Below, one piece after another: positions 32,628-45,484 of a DNA stretch of 64,000 bases. A program made the translations under genes and the position numbers. Numbering within the stretch: position 1 is the stretch's first letter; the number at the start of each line of letters is the position of its first letter. The DNA is taken from contig JAHQIW010005183.1 in the NCBI GenBank assembly GCA_019055375.1, positions 31,044 through 95,043 on the forward strand, in the 5' to 3' direction. This DNA comes from Parelaphostrongylus tenuis (taxonomy: Eukaryota > Nematoda > Chromadorea > Rhabditida > Metastrongylidae). The notes beneath the pieces were generated by a model, which saw only the letters and a list, made by a program, of their open reading frames with translations, did no database searches and had not been told where the DNA came from.

Positions 32628-34579
32628 TAGAATGTCAGTGGATTTGTGTGCTCTTGCCTTTTAACTGTTTTCAGTAGTAAAACCAATTTAAGTATCCTAT
32701 GTGGAAGTGTTTGGAAAATACTGCCCGGCTGAAATAGCGTTGTCAGTCTCGAATCTCAATATTCCTTGATATTTTTACGAAATTTCCACGTCCTTGCTTA
32801 TATATTCATTAGCCGACCTCTGAGTTGTTTCTATGGTTGTACAATGCGTCTTATAGGAAATAAGTATTAGCTTAGCATCAAGAGAGGGTAATCTCTGGAA
32901 TGGATTATTGAAGTGGAAGGAATTGCAAAAACATGTTTATGGATTGTGTTGAACTGCGAAGAATTGTGATCACGTGGTATCATAAGAGAATACGACTAAG
33001 AATGAATTCAAAAGTGTGTATCATTTTTTTATATTGGAGAGTGTCACGAAATGCGACGAATTCAAGAGCGATCATCCATTGCTTCTGGAAGGTTCTTTTG
33101 GTACGGCTTGAAATGAAGAATTGCTAAGCACAAATCGAATCTTCAAGCAGTAGCATATTTGAAGAAAATCTTTGACTATTCCGTGACTGATTTGTGCTTA
33201 GCACTTTCTTCATCTGAAACTGAATAGAAATATTCTACCAGAAGCAACGAACGATCTTGCGCGGATTTGTCGCAACTCACTAGAAGGTACTGCTCGTGTA
33301 TATCCTTTTCTATGGTATATTAGTAATTGATAGTTGTGGACTCATTGTTACTTGTATCTTCTTACTATTCCTCATGATCACGACTCTTTGTACTTGAGCG
33401 ATTTCTATGTAATGTGTTATTTGTTGCTCACTGAGTATAATCGTTGCTTCCGTGTTCCCCAGTGTTTGTTCTTATACAAGTAATTCATCATAGGAGCTAT
33501 CGTTTCTCAAAGTTGGTACTGATCTCGAACTTCTTCGTCATGTCTGCGCATGAACTCCCTTATTGTGCAATTATAGAAAGTAATTTAATACGTTCGCGAC
33601 CACAGCCAATTTCGCATGGCTGACCAACATTCAAATCGTGTCATTGGCGCGATTTCCAGTGCATCTAAGTTAGAAATAAATTGGTGGATATGCTGAAATC
33701 TGTGCATACGGGCTGGATGTTGGACACTAGGCTCGCATACAATGGTATCCGTGCGGTCGCGATTTTGTCAAGGATGGGCATCTGTCTACCTATAGTGAGT
33801 GGGTAGCACTGCTTTATGATTACTTCGTTGATTGTATTGGAACATTGTAAAAATATCCGCTGACGATGATTCCTTATCTTTTCGTGATCGCTGGTTGTTA
33901 ACTAGGATTTGTATAAACTAACACACTCCATAACGACGAGTATGTTCTGTCACGTTCTGTTTTTTCTTTACTTCAGAGAAGGAAAAAAAGGTTTTCGGTA
34001 TAGCTATTGCGCTTTGTTAGGCTACAAGATGATTGTGGGAAACACGATTCCGCTGTGTTATACACCTAGCCATATCCTTTGCTTCTCGATCTTTACTAAC
34101 TTTTGTCTAGTTCCTGTTATATCGATTGTGTTACTGTAAGCACTGTTATACCGTTACTATTGCTTTTTCTTACATTATCTGATGATTCTCACATTAATTT
34201 CGGTGAACTGATGAAGCTCTCCTTTACCAAAATACTTTTATTCCAGGCACAAAAAGTTCAGAATATTTAGTATATTTGTTGCATTGGCTAAACTTTGTAC
34301 ATCTTTATTGTTTTCCATGAATGGTTTCATATTCGTACGATGTGTTCCTTTTTATGTAATCCCACAGTTTCCAATCTGCTGTAGGAATTTTCCGTGATTC
34401 TTGCATTCGATTCGATCTCGCCATTCATAATCCTGAAAGATTGTCAGATTACTCCACCTGTTGCTTTGATTGGCACTTAAGAATTTCCCTTCTTTGTGTT
34501 ACCGTAAGATGCGTGGTTAAGAATAATGAAATCTCGGCAGTATCAGAACAAAGGCGTTCTTAGTTGATTGATTGCAACG
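32628..34579. other. KANSL2 downstream spacer, nothing recognised
   Basis: AT-rich sequence with an AATAAA at about 33676 but none close to the KANSL2 stop. Only short unsupported reading frames are present, and I see no repeat of the families described here. Confidence 0.5.
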
Positions 34580-34668
34580 GAGGTGTTGAAGTAGGGATCG
34601 AACCCGGGTTTTGCCTATCACCTTGTTTCCGATGCACTGGTTACGTAATCGCAGCACTACAACACCTC
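34580..34668 (-). repeat. tRNA-like sequence with perfect acceptor-type stem
   Basis: On the minus strand GAGGTGT at the start pairs with ACACCTC at the end, and a perfect B box GGTTCGATCCC lies near the 3' side. The length of 89 would suit a long-variable-arm tRNA, but the D and anticodon arms do not fold canonically and the T stem is only 3 bp. Pseudo-tRNA or SINE head is more likely than a working gene. Confidence 0.45.
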
Positions 34669-35888
34669 ATATTCTGTTACTTGATAATACAACCCTTAGC
34701 TGTTCTTGTTACACACACTCAAAAAAAAAGGCGATGATACGGAGATAGATCGACGATGATGATTTTTTTTTTGAAAGCTGTAGAACTTTCCTTAACTATT
34801 TCTTTCTGTCATAATACTAGGTTGGAAAGAAAGTGGCATCTTGTGATAATACGATGAGGTATCAATGGGGACCACGCTGAAGGCCCTAGATATTAATCGT
34901 CCTTATTTTCCTTTTGTCACAAGCCTCCGCCATGTCTAACGATACAATCGAAAGTTAGTGTTTCATTACTTCATTATTGGAGAAGAGGGTCTGAGTTTGA
35001 GCATGCTAAGAGTTCTTTGATTCGAAGTCGAAGGAATGACACTTCGATCAGATCCTCAACTTGGTGGAACGATGGCAGGAAGTCATAGTAAAATAATGGC
35101 CTTATCCACAGTGTTAAGAATAGTTATTATTGTTTTCTGTTTGGAATTCATACACAAATTTTCAGTTTTTTACAAGTGCCCCAGGATTTTTCTTTCTAAC
35201 CTAATAGATTTAGAAAATACGACTTGAAAATTATGGATGATGGCATGTGCTAGTAACGAGGCCCGCGAGAAAGCCAAAACATACGTCTAGCACTAGAGGC
35301 GCCATACTAGATCTCACGAAAGGCTTAAGACAATCTATCAGACTAGATTGTTTTTTCAAGCAAGGTCTCAAAGAGGTCGATTGAAAGGTATTGTTTGAAA
35401 ATACGACTTTAGCAAACTTCTACAATGTGAACCACTGCCTTACTGACATCGGGGGGTATTCGTGAGTTTTAAGTTACGATATACAGCAATAATCCTTGTA
35501 CATTGCGGTGAATGTTCTACACAAACAGCTTGGTGAAAGAGAACATTACAAGCTTGTTGGATGATATCCATCTGCAGAAAGATTACGTATACCCGTACCA
35601 AATCCTATTCTGTCGGCTTTTTTTTTTTTTTTTGGTTGAAGAAGACCTTTTTCGTTGCACACAAACAATAATATACCGCGTCTGCAAAGTTGCGATTTAC
35701 TCGTAATTTGATTTGGAAAAAAGTAGTTTCATAGCTATTCTTGGCAGTGTGTAGTGCGAACAATACAGTTTTGGGACAAGCGAACAGATCTCAGTTCGTA
35801 GTCAAGATTTTTACCCTTGTGAAATCGACAGTCCGGTTACTAGAACGAAGGTTCCCAGAGGCAACTTTTTACCTGGTATAGTCTAGCA
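34669..35888. other. Spacer, nothing recognised
   Basis: AT-rich sequence with a T run at about 35619-35635. Short frames have no recognisable domains. Confidence 0.5.
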
Positions 35889-36207
35889 AGGGCGTTCATG
35901 TCGCAACGGTTAGAGGTGCTTTGCGTCGCTCACAAGGTTGATGCTTCGATCTCGCACTCATGGTTCACCAATCCTTTTATTCCTTCGGGACCGGTAAAAT
36001 CGGTCTCAGACTTGTCTGAGAGGATAATCAGCCCTGATTTGATACATTGGTAGGCCATCGTAAGTTGTTGTAGAGGCCAGATATATATTCATTCACCTCT
36101 CCCCCCCCTCCCCCCACCACGAGGCTAAAAAGCGAATGCATGGCGCATCCCCAGAGCTCGATTAGCATGGGAGCTTCATCCTTTATCCTTTCACCAGTGT
36201 AGGTTCC
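35889..36207 (+). mobile_element. SINE
   Basis: Head GCGTTCATGTCGCAACGGTT (mutated A box), B-box-like TGCTTCGATCTCG, and the body with GTCTCAGACTTGTCTGAGAG, ending in CTTCATCCTTTATCCTTT. A C-rich insert at 36100-36117 is specific to this copy. Confidence 0.65.
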
Positions 36208-37605
36208 ACGAAACCACTGTATCTCTCTAATATACACTGGATCTAGTTTGTTACCTTTTTGTCACGCGACACAAAATAACGATGTCTCAAATATTTCATG
36301 ATTGTCTCTGATAATTACCGTTGCTGCTAATTGTAGTCGTGCATTAGGTTAATGAAGGCAAACAGTGGTCGTAAAGTCTGAGCTAATCTGCCAACCGTCA
36401 ATAGAAATACACTTAAATACATTCACTGAAAGGATAACAGGTAGACTGGCAATTAGACAGTTATTCTGACGGTTAGATAGTTAGAGAAGAACGGATAGCA
36501 GGAAAGCAAACAGAAAAAAGGAGACGTACTCCTATTTGAAAAGAGTAGAAAGCGAAGTGGAGAACCAAGATGCTGTAAGTAAATTCTGTGACACTTACTC
36601 ATTGAACATTCCGTCTTCACAATTTGTGCGAACCCCAGAACACGAGAATGTGCTGGTCTAGCTGTTTTGTTACCTAGAGTCCCGAGGTAAGCCTAGCCGG
36701 AGCCTCCCCAGGTCGTCACCACAGTAGAACAAGCGCTAGCTTTTGCAGACTCAGAGAGAGTTACCACCTTACAACTAGTAGCCACCAAGGCGGCGATTAA
36801 TCATATCTACGGTTTACTCATGAGTGGATTTTCCGAGTGTAAACGTCGAGCTCCTCGGTTCGGGTGGTCATGCTGGGTTTTGAACACCCCGTGGTACTAT
36901 GTAATTCGACATCATGGAGCACCTCCTAGCCACGATGAGGCGGTAGACCATTTGGGAAGTAATTGTGCGATAATTATTTGGAAGATAAATCCATAAATTA
37001 CTTTAAGAAGAGTCCTGGAATACCAAATGAGCCTAACTTACTGACATACTCGGCGCACTGTGGTTTATTCGGAGATATTCTTGTTATGGCATCTTGTACG
37101 TATTTTTGTGATTGTTTTACCTAGCCTTTCGTCTTTTTAAAGTACGTTTATCATATCGATCGTATCACTTTCAGCAGCTTGCTGTCTTGAATCCTAAATT
37201 TATCTTAAGTTCATTTTTATTCTTTTTTCTCCTTTGTTATCTACGCTATATCTCTATTGTCATTTATGACACACGAACCTTTTTTTTCAGGAAGTTCCAT
37301 GTTTATATACTCTTTTTTACTACTGTATTCATATCAATGTTTTCATACGGTTTTGGCAATACCATTTTTGAAGGAAGCTTCAAAAATCTGTAACTTTTTT
37401 AGACAATTTCCGTTCGAGTATCATGGAAGCGGTCTTCTTCAACGCCTCTGCTCAAGAACAAACAACAAAGGACACGATCGGTACGTTACATGGATCTAGT
37501 AATGTCGCTTTGCCGACTGGACGTTAGGTTGCTTGTCATATAGTAGATCGTTCCACAAGTTTTGGCACTGAAGCACTGAACACTAAATTTATTAACTAGA
37601 AATAA
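36208..37605. other. Spacer; GC-richer block at about 36650-36960 of unknown kind
   Basis: The block at 36650-36960 is more GC-rich than its surroundings (for example GGAGCCTCCCCAGGTCGTC) and may be a repeat, but I cannot assign it. The rest is AT-rich with unsupported hydrophobic frames. Confidence 0.4.
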
Positions 37606-37639
37606 GTGAATTCGATTGATTATGCTACGTTAAATTGCG

Positions 37640-37920
37640 CATTTTCTTGCGAACATTTTGATGTACGATTTGCCTATACTTGCTCCAAGATGGAGCTGTT
37701 GTGGGAACGAATTCGTTTGCTACTCAAGCACGAATCGCGTGGAGGAGGAAATGCAAGTGAAGCGCGCGCAAGATTAATGGAGCTCGCGGCGACGATACGG
37801 TTGCAGAAAGGACGGTAAGGAAGTGGTTTGCGAAGTTGAAAACTGGAGAGAACATTCTGGAGCATCAGTCGCGCTCGGGCCGTTTGCGTGAAGCTTCATT
37901 AATCTGGCGTTCCGCTTCAC
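37640..37920 (+). pseudogene. Mariner-like transposase N-terminus, truncated
   Basis: Reads IRLLLKHESRGGGNASEARA, then a shift to TVRKWFAKLKTGENILEHQS and RSGR, the layout of the mariner/SETMAR-type helix-turn-helix (charged helix, WF..K..G, RSGRP). A stop follows KGR in one frame and the catalytic DDE part is absent. A second copy of the same piece is at 59370-59700. Confidence 0.65.
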
Positions 37921-38100
37921 TTTCATCTACTCTTACGTCCGCCATTCTTGTATGAGCAGCAAGAGAATTTGTTCCCAAGACAGCTCCGACTTGAAGCAAT
38001 TATAGACAAGTTGTATACTAAAATGATTGCAAGAATATGCACATTCAAATTATATCAAAATCATGCAATCTTGGTTACTTCTGATTGATAAATTGGGTAA

Positions 38101-38378
38101 GAGCGCATGTGGCGCAGTGGTTCCAGGTGCTCTGCGTCGCACATAAGTTCGGTGGTTCGATCTCACATTCATGGCTCATAAATTGCTACCAGCCTGGTTT
38201 CAGACTTGTCTAGGAGGTTAAGCAACACTGACTCGATACAGCGGGAGTCCACCCCGAGTCATTGTTAAGGCCAGATATGCATTCAGTCCCCTCAAGTGAA
38301 ATTAGAAATTGAAGACGAATGCGTGGCGTATCCCTCGGTGATCGATGAACACCGAGAGTTCTATCCTTTATCCTTTTA
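38101..38378 (+). mobile_element. SINE
   Basis: Head GAGCGCATGTGGCGCAGTGG, B box GGTGGTTCGATCTCAC, family body, tail CGAGAGTTCTATCCTTTATC. A short internal deletion removes part of the CCATCCATCCCTCC block. Confidence 0.75.
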
Positions 38379-39384
38379 ATGAGTTCGGTGTTCATTACTT
38401 CAATGCCAAAACTTATAGAATGATCTCATATAATCCCATAAAGGCATGTTCCTCCATTCTATGGTGTATTTGTCGCACAGAGATTTTTTCTAGTGCACTT
38501 TTGATATTCAGTTGGTAAGTTTTTTGGAAATTCAGTTCCTCAATCATGATCCTTGAGATCTTTTCTTTTTACTCTATCACTCTGTTTGCGTGTTATGACT
38601 TATTTCACAACGTGAGTCTTAGTACTTTTAGCATTCGAATCGTCGTCTCCTCGCATTCAACAGTTGCTTGAGGATTTGTCTTTTTCATGATCGTTGTGAA
38701 ATTCCCGTCGATCACATCTTCTTATAGTTTTGAGATAGCTCGGCTGGTGTGTCACTGATTAATAGCATCCTTCCGCGATTGAAAAATTGTTAACAAACGA
38801 GTTTGGCCGCATAAAAACTCCTGCATTGATGAATCAGCATACAACTGTAAATCATTGTTTCCATCCGTGCTCAGAAATTTTGTATCGAACTTTTTTGGAA
38901 AGTTGGAAACAGATCTGAATTGTTACATCGTTGGCCCTGGTTATTTATTGTATGGATTAAATATGATTTCAATCATCTCTACGAGTCTACGAATGAAAGA
39001 GAATACTTGACATATATCTGAAAATCCAGTCATTAATGAAAGCTTCATCCATTATCTTTTATCTCCTAAACCGCTCTACGCTTATTGAAGTTGTTGATGG
39101 TAGCGAAATAAAATTTCAAGGCCATTCCGTTAGGAACATGTTGTGCACGTCATTGGTCTCTCACTAATTTTACTATAGCCATATTCTAATCCTCAAATTC
39201 TGAGGAAACAGAACGACTGTTACGCTCTTGAAAGCAATCTTTCGATCTTAAGAAGTTATTTAATTTTCTTCTCGATCTAGAGCCATGAGTTAAAAACTTT
39301 TGAAAAATGATAAATCACAACTGTTTATTTTGTGATTAATGTGCTTTTATATTTAAATCCTAATGTTTCTGCAGGCTCAAAATC
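38379..39384. other. Spacer, nothing recognised
   Basis: AT-rich sequence, no supported reading frame and no repeat family identified. Confidence 0.5.
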
Positions 39385-40640
39385 TCAATCAGTAGCTGAA
39401 CCAGTTAAACCAGATTGTCGTCTGCTCAACCCAAGAGGAGATGGACAAATGCTTTGAATTGGTGAACAGTCAATCAGAGTACATAAAGTTCACCCGTGAG
39501 AAACCGAAAGCAAATTGGCTCCCTTTTTTGAACATTCAGGTCAACCTGTCCAAAAACTCCTACAATACAAAATGGTACCGTAAACCAAGCAACAAAAACA
39601 TCTTGGTTCACTTCCTATCAGCCCATCCTTCACACATAAAACGCGCACTTCTTAAGAATATGTTCCGAACAGTGTCAAATTGTGCACAGGGAAAGAACAC
39701 AAGGTAGAATCCTTAAGCTTGGCGCGAAAAATAGCCATCTTTAATGGCTACGATACGGTAGGAGCTTCTCAGGTTAGATTTAGAGGAAACTCTATGCTTC
39801 CAAAAGACAAGTCTGGCTAAAATAAGATTCCTTTCCTCCTGCCTTTTATCTCTAACAAAATAAGTACAGCTATCAAACGCTGCTTAAAAAGAGCAGGTTT
39901 GGATGATTCGGTATGAATAGTTGAAATACCCCCAAAAACACTAAAGCGTCAATTAGTCCGCAACCGATTGTATGACCGCCTCTGCGAAACCAATGACTGC
40001 AAAGTTTGTCCGAACGGCAGAGACGGGACTGCATGAGATCGGGTATAATTTACCTAATCTCTTGCGAGGCATGCGGCGATGAGAACATTGGCGAAACGGA
40101 TAGACCACTATTCCTCCGTGTAAAAGAGCACCTAGCTGGGTTACGCAACGTGATTCAAAAACTCCACTAGGCACGCATAGGGACCAAAAACATGCAGGAG
40201 TAATGTTTGGCGTCAAATTCACGATCCTCGCACAGGAATCAAGAACATCTGCGCGTAAAACATCAGAAGCTTTTTGGATACATAACAAAGGCCCGAAAAT
40301 GAACCGAAAAGAGGAGTGCCTCCTAATCACGCGTGACCTCGAACCATACGTCAGGCTGATTTTTCCGTCCCGAGTTAGGCACAGCCCACTGATGCACTGA
40401 CCTTAAGCGGCTGGTCATCAGTTAATAATTCATAGATTCAAACATCTAAACAGTGAGTGTTTTGGAATGAAGTTTTTACTAGGCGATCCAAAACACATCT
40501 CTAACGTTTTCTGCTAGGGTTATGGAGGTTTTTGGCTTAGTGGGTTGTGGATCGATGTGATCTTTCCAGACTCTGACGAAGGCAACCCACCGAAACGTTA
40601 GCCACCTCGGATATTGTTATTCAAGCTGCATTACTAACTG
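39385..40640 (+). mobile_element. Penelope-like retroelement fragment, 5' truncated
   Basis: From about 39416: EEMDKCFELVNSQSEYIKFT and EKPKANWLPFLNIQVNLSKN, the stretch after the RT active site, then at about 39940-40380 a decayed GIY-YIG region (RNRLYDRLCETNDCKVCPNG). Several stops and frame changes. The 3' tail holds CTTTCCAGACTCTGACGAAG and CGAAACGTT, a motif shared with the tails of the other copies. Confidence 0.75.
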
Positions 40641-41275
40641 TATTGTTGTATGCTTTACCAATATTCAATAAAATAATATCAATAACACCTCGGAACGGCT
40701 AAACAGAAGAAACTATTCATTTATTCAAACTATGCCGAAGTTAATAGATAGTCGGTCTTGGGACTTACTACACTAGCTGAACCAGTAGGAAAATCTGGCG
40801 TCGAATGCAATAACTCAGTTGATTGCCCACAGAAAACTTCAGCAGTTCACGGGTTTGTGACACCGTCCTGCAAGTATATATCGTACAATAACCGCGGCAT
40901 CTTTTTTGACATCCTCGCCTTCTAAAGCATCACATAGCGCCTGAAATGATCCTCAACGCTAGTATCAACCTCTTCCGTCAATATCTTTGTAAAAAAATAA
41001 AACATAGGACTTTTATCCTAGATAAATCCATGCATTTGATTTTACCAAATATAAGAAGATATGACCAAACACATTTGCTCTAATTTAGCCACTTCTAGCG
41101 GTGCTGTGATATTGAAAAATTAAAAAATAAAGAAGCAATTCTATTTGATTACCTGATAACCAATATCTGTCACCGTGACTGGATTCAATGTTGATAGCGA
41201 CTACCTGGGTCAGGCCGTTGACGATTGGTTGCTGACAGATAGATGCGTTGTAGCGTATAAGAGGTGTGTCAATAC

Positions 41276-41350
41276 AGTCGTCGGCCATGCAAGGGATAGA
41301 GCACGCGCCTCCGGATTGGGTAAGATACAGGTTCAAGCCCAGCCTGGCAC
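41276..41350 (+). repeat. tRNA-like repeat
   Basis: CATGCAAGGGATAGAGCACG, CGCCTCCGGATTGGGTAAG and a B-box-like CAGGTTCAAGCCC. Related to the repeats at 667 and 27254. Confidence 0.4.
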
Positions 41351-41689
41351 AATGTTTTACGCATCAGTCTACATCATTGCATATAAAGAACCGATTATAT
41401 GCATACCTTCAATTCCGTTTGATATAAATGGCAGCCCTGAGGGTCTTATTTTGGAGTGGGGTATTGCTGGTTTGGGGCCCAGTTCTACCTTTCGAATTTT
41501 TCCCAAGTGGCTGATGTTTTGTAGCCACTGAAAATGGCTATTTGTCGTGCTAACAAAAGCGATTCGTTCCTTTCATCTTCTCCTGTGGACACATTTCTAG
41601 CAGTTCGCTACATGATTTTGCTACTTGGTTTTCGGTACGATTTTGTATTATAGCCACTATCTAAAGGCTTTACTTAGATGTCTAAGAAT

Positions 41690-43400
41690 GAAAGCAGCTC
41701 TTGTTTAGACTCTCTCCCGTAAATTTTAGATGATCTGACTGTCCATTCAAGACATCGAAATATTTGTCCATTTCCTCTTGTGTGGAACAGTGAACGAAAT
41801 AGTCATCAATATTCCGACGGTAGAGCAATAGGCGGTGAGCAAGAATTGGAGTTTCCACTTTATACACAAAGGCGATGGCAAGGCTAGGTGCCAACCGTTT
41901 GCCCCGTGGCTAGCCCCCTGAATTGTGGAGTATTTTTCCGACCACCGAAAGATTTAACAGTAATGATGTTATTTAGGAAGAACGTTAGTTGTTGAATTGA
42001 GAAGCCATACATATTTACTTTTTGTTCATTTTCTGTAAGAAGTTCGAAAAGGGCTTGCATTGCCGAGTCATATGATACGTTTGTATAAAGTGAGGTAATT
42101 TCAAAAGACTCCATTACGTGGAGTAGTTTGGTTGCGCGCAACGTAGTGATCTTAAACATTTGAAAATTTAGGAAATTGGTTGGTATAAATCTAAGCACCG
42201 GAGTAAAGATACGGTTTGAAAGCCACGTTATTCTATTCGATGGTCTACTTATTCAACTAATGATAGGTTTCACCTTGTATGTTGGTAAATCAGTTGGCAC
42301 AAATTTATCAGTAGATATTAATTTATGTTTATTGAATAGGTAAAGGGCCGTACAATTTGAGTTATCGTTCTTTAGCTAAGAAGTAGCCAAAGTTTCCAAA
42401 CTCGCTGCCACTGCGGTGTTGACCCATTCTATGTCTAAATTTCTACATAGGCGTTTATATTCCTTCTCAGAGAATGGCCGATAGAGGGAACATCCAGAAG
42501 ATGTTTTTCCGCTATTTTGGCATCCAACTGTTTACCACAGATTTCTCACCTTTATCACTCACGGACAGACGAATAGATTCCAATCCTACCAGCTCACTGA
42601 TCATGTATAAACCCTGCATTATGTAACTGTGTATTTTCTTATGTTCTACTGTTGCGTCGAATTGACTCTGTACATCGTCATTGTTTTTGATTTCGTTGAT
42701 TGACTGAACTGTGTAATTCTTTATTGATTTACGATTTTTGAATAGTGGAAATAATCGTAGATAGCACCTGGCATTTCGTGCGGACACTAGGGCAGGTTGT
42801 GAGCACAATAATTCTTGTGAAACAGCTCGTTGACTTTTGATTTCTTCTTCTTTCTGAACATGACAAATTAAAATAAGAGTAAGTCTGGGAGCAACTCCTT
42901 TCTCTGGCCACTTCGTTCATACGAAGTGGTCAGAACAGTCCCGTCCGTTTATGCGGTCGGTATTTGCATACATTAGTACGCATAGAGCACTTGTGTACGA
43001 ATGTTTGAAGTGTTGTAATGACAAACAGCATAACACTCAGACGAGAAAATCTTCTTGTCAAACCATCTATATGATTGGTCGGCCTTTTGGAAAAAACACT
43101 GAGAAGTTCTTGAACGATTTTGAACCGATATGGATTCACTTTCATCAAGTATTGCACTGGATTCGGGACGATTTCCGATTCATCACATTTTTGTGCTCGA
43201 GTGAGATCTTTTTTGTTGGACACGCTAGAGAATACTGCCAAGTCGGCTCTCATAGTGCAGAAAGATACTTGGCACCTTTACATTAGACATATTTGAAAGA
43301 CCGCTATCTCTGGTACTGGTTTAAGCTTTAATAATCCCTCAAAAAAGTGAATTCTTTGACGTTTCGACGACTCCGACAAGGCTCTGGCTTTGGATAACCT
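41690..43400 (-). mobile_element. Penelope-like retroelement fragment carrying the RT domain
   Basis: On the minus strand: N-terminal region (42512-43253, unassigned frames), then FEITSLYTNVSYDSAMQAL (42100-42000), GLATGQTVGT, LAIAFVYKVETPIL and the active-site region LLYRRNIDDYFVHCSTQEEM (the usual Y/F-IDD box is N-IDD here) ending KFTGE near 41710. The GIY-YIG part is missing. At 43350-43385 GACGTTTCGACGACTCCGAC resembles, inverted, the tail motif of other copies, as expected for a pseudo-LTR at the 5' side. Confidence 0.75.
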
Positions 43401-45484
43401 TTGCCTCTGCAACACATTTTGACACTCACTAACACGTTTTCGCTAGTGCATATAGATCCTAATTTGCCTTTATATAATGTTATTTCGTAGGTAAAATGAT
43501 ATAGAATGTCTATACGCTTATCTTCAAACGAACTGCAGTCTCATCATGATGCCCTCATCCAGCCGCTGTCTATGAGGAGTCAATTAGCACTGACGTCTTC
43601 TCATAAGAAACAATCCAAATTACCATATTCGTCGACTATCATTTTATGACGTCTAGTCATCGACTATTTCGAAAGCACTATTTTGAGCCAAGCACTTTTG
43701 AATAGCTACAAGTTTATTGGGAATTGTTTTCGATCTGGTTTTCACTGACATTGATTAAATTAAAAGCGATTCATGAAGAACGAAATGAAGACATGATAAA
43801 TGAAAGAGATACTATTAATGGCCCTTAAGTTTGCGAATATGCGGCTCAGATGTTAAGATCTGATGGCTCAGATAATGAGACGGAACTCACGAAAAGAGGA
43901 GAAGTTGAATCTTAATTATGGCGTTGTTCCGAAATTTCTGGAAATAAGTTTTGAAAACAAAGGCACCACATAAATGAGTACTGGTTCCGAAGTCTAAATC
44001 ACAAAGCTGATGATCATAATACAATCACATAGATGTCGTTTCAGCGCTGTCACAGAATGACACGAAGGATTTGATGCCTGATATATATTCTTCTTGGCGA
44101 TCTGATTTTGTGTAGTCAAATAAATAAGAGAGGAAAACTCTTTCTTATTTAGTGTAGATTCGAAGGTGATGAGATTACTGAGAAAAAGTACGACCGAAAC
44201 ACAACGCATAAGTCTGAGCTTGCCGTTTAATTTCAACTCATCAGCGCTAAATTCATTCCAGTTTTCAAAGTTCGAATATATCTCCGCAGGCCTATTTGTC
44301 AAAAGTAGTCCTAGGCCCTGCGGGACTTTTGAGTGGACCTTTCTGCAATCATCTGAGTGATCTTTCTACTATCTACACGTTCCGCAATTTCTGCGTGATG
44401 TCGTGCCCTGCATCTGTTTTATCGTTTCCATTTTTCTTTGCGTATAATCCTGTCAGACCTCACTTTAAGACGTTAAGTCAATTGATTTTGATAGAAGAAT
44501 CGATTACCGTTCTATGAATTAATCTCAATAGTGTATAAAGGCATCGTAAGGCTCGTTAATTAGCCTGCAACAAATTTATAGCATCATGTTTTCGAACACT
44601 GTTTCTTCTTATTTGACTATTTAGCAGCAAAACTGGCATGCGCTACATTGAAGAATCTCAATCCTGAGAATTAAAAGGCAACGAACCTCTCTCCGATTCG
44701 CAATGAATGAGTGCACTCCAGTGTGGAAACCCGCAGACGCCTCAGGAATTCTACCTTGTCGATTCGGAGCGAACTTCGCTCTATCAGTACTCATCGTATT
44801 TTGGAGAAAAACAGATGAAAGATCCTTATGCCCAAGAAGGATACACATGCGGATCGCACCATTCTTATGAGTAATCATTACTATAAAGCGAAGCGAATTT
44901 GAGCAGAATATCTGGGAACCCACGACAATTTGAATGTTACATCTAATTTTCTAAGTAGTAATTAATCCTTTTATTATTTACTACTTAACATCATTGACAA
45001 ATTGCGAGATATAAGCCTGTCGACTCCTAATAGTTGTGCACATCTGGGAACGGAGGTAATATGCAGAACAAGTTACAACCTATGCAAATCTAGTTCTTTC
45101 CAGATCAATATTCCACGTAAACGACCTTTGTTATCCTTCACTAATGAATTTTTCACACGAACAGCGTAAAATTCACCAATTATTTTAGAAACTATTAATA
45201 TAATCCATAAATGGAAGTAAATTATTTTACGTATCTAAACTTCACGGTGATGTGCAGAGCCTCGGGAAGTTGAAATTGGAGAACATAGCTTAAAATCATA
45301 GAATATACTGGTTATTCCCAAGAATGCTTTCCTCCGTCTTATTTTCTCAAGTCAAAAATCAGTCCCTCCATGCTTTTCATTACTCTCGTGTTTCTCTATC
45401 ATGGAAAAATCCATGGCATCGTGATGTAGTGGAAATATATAGCTTGTTGTGGGAATTTGCAATACAAATACGGCCCAATTTTCT
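43401..45484. other. Spacer, nothing recognised
   Basis: AT-rich sequence. A 100-codon minus-strand frame at 44621-44923 has no recognisable domain. I see no copy of the named repeat families. Confidence 0.4.

Noticed and set aside
34580..34668. Functional tRNA gene
   Set aside because: The acceptor-type stem and B box are good, but the D and anticodon arms do not fold and the T stem is short.
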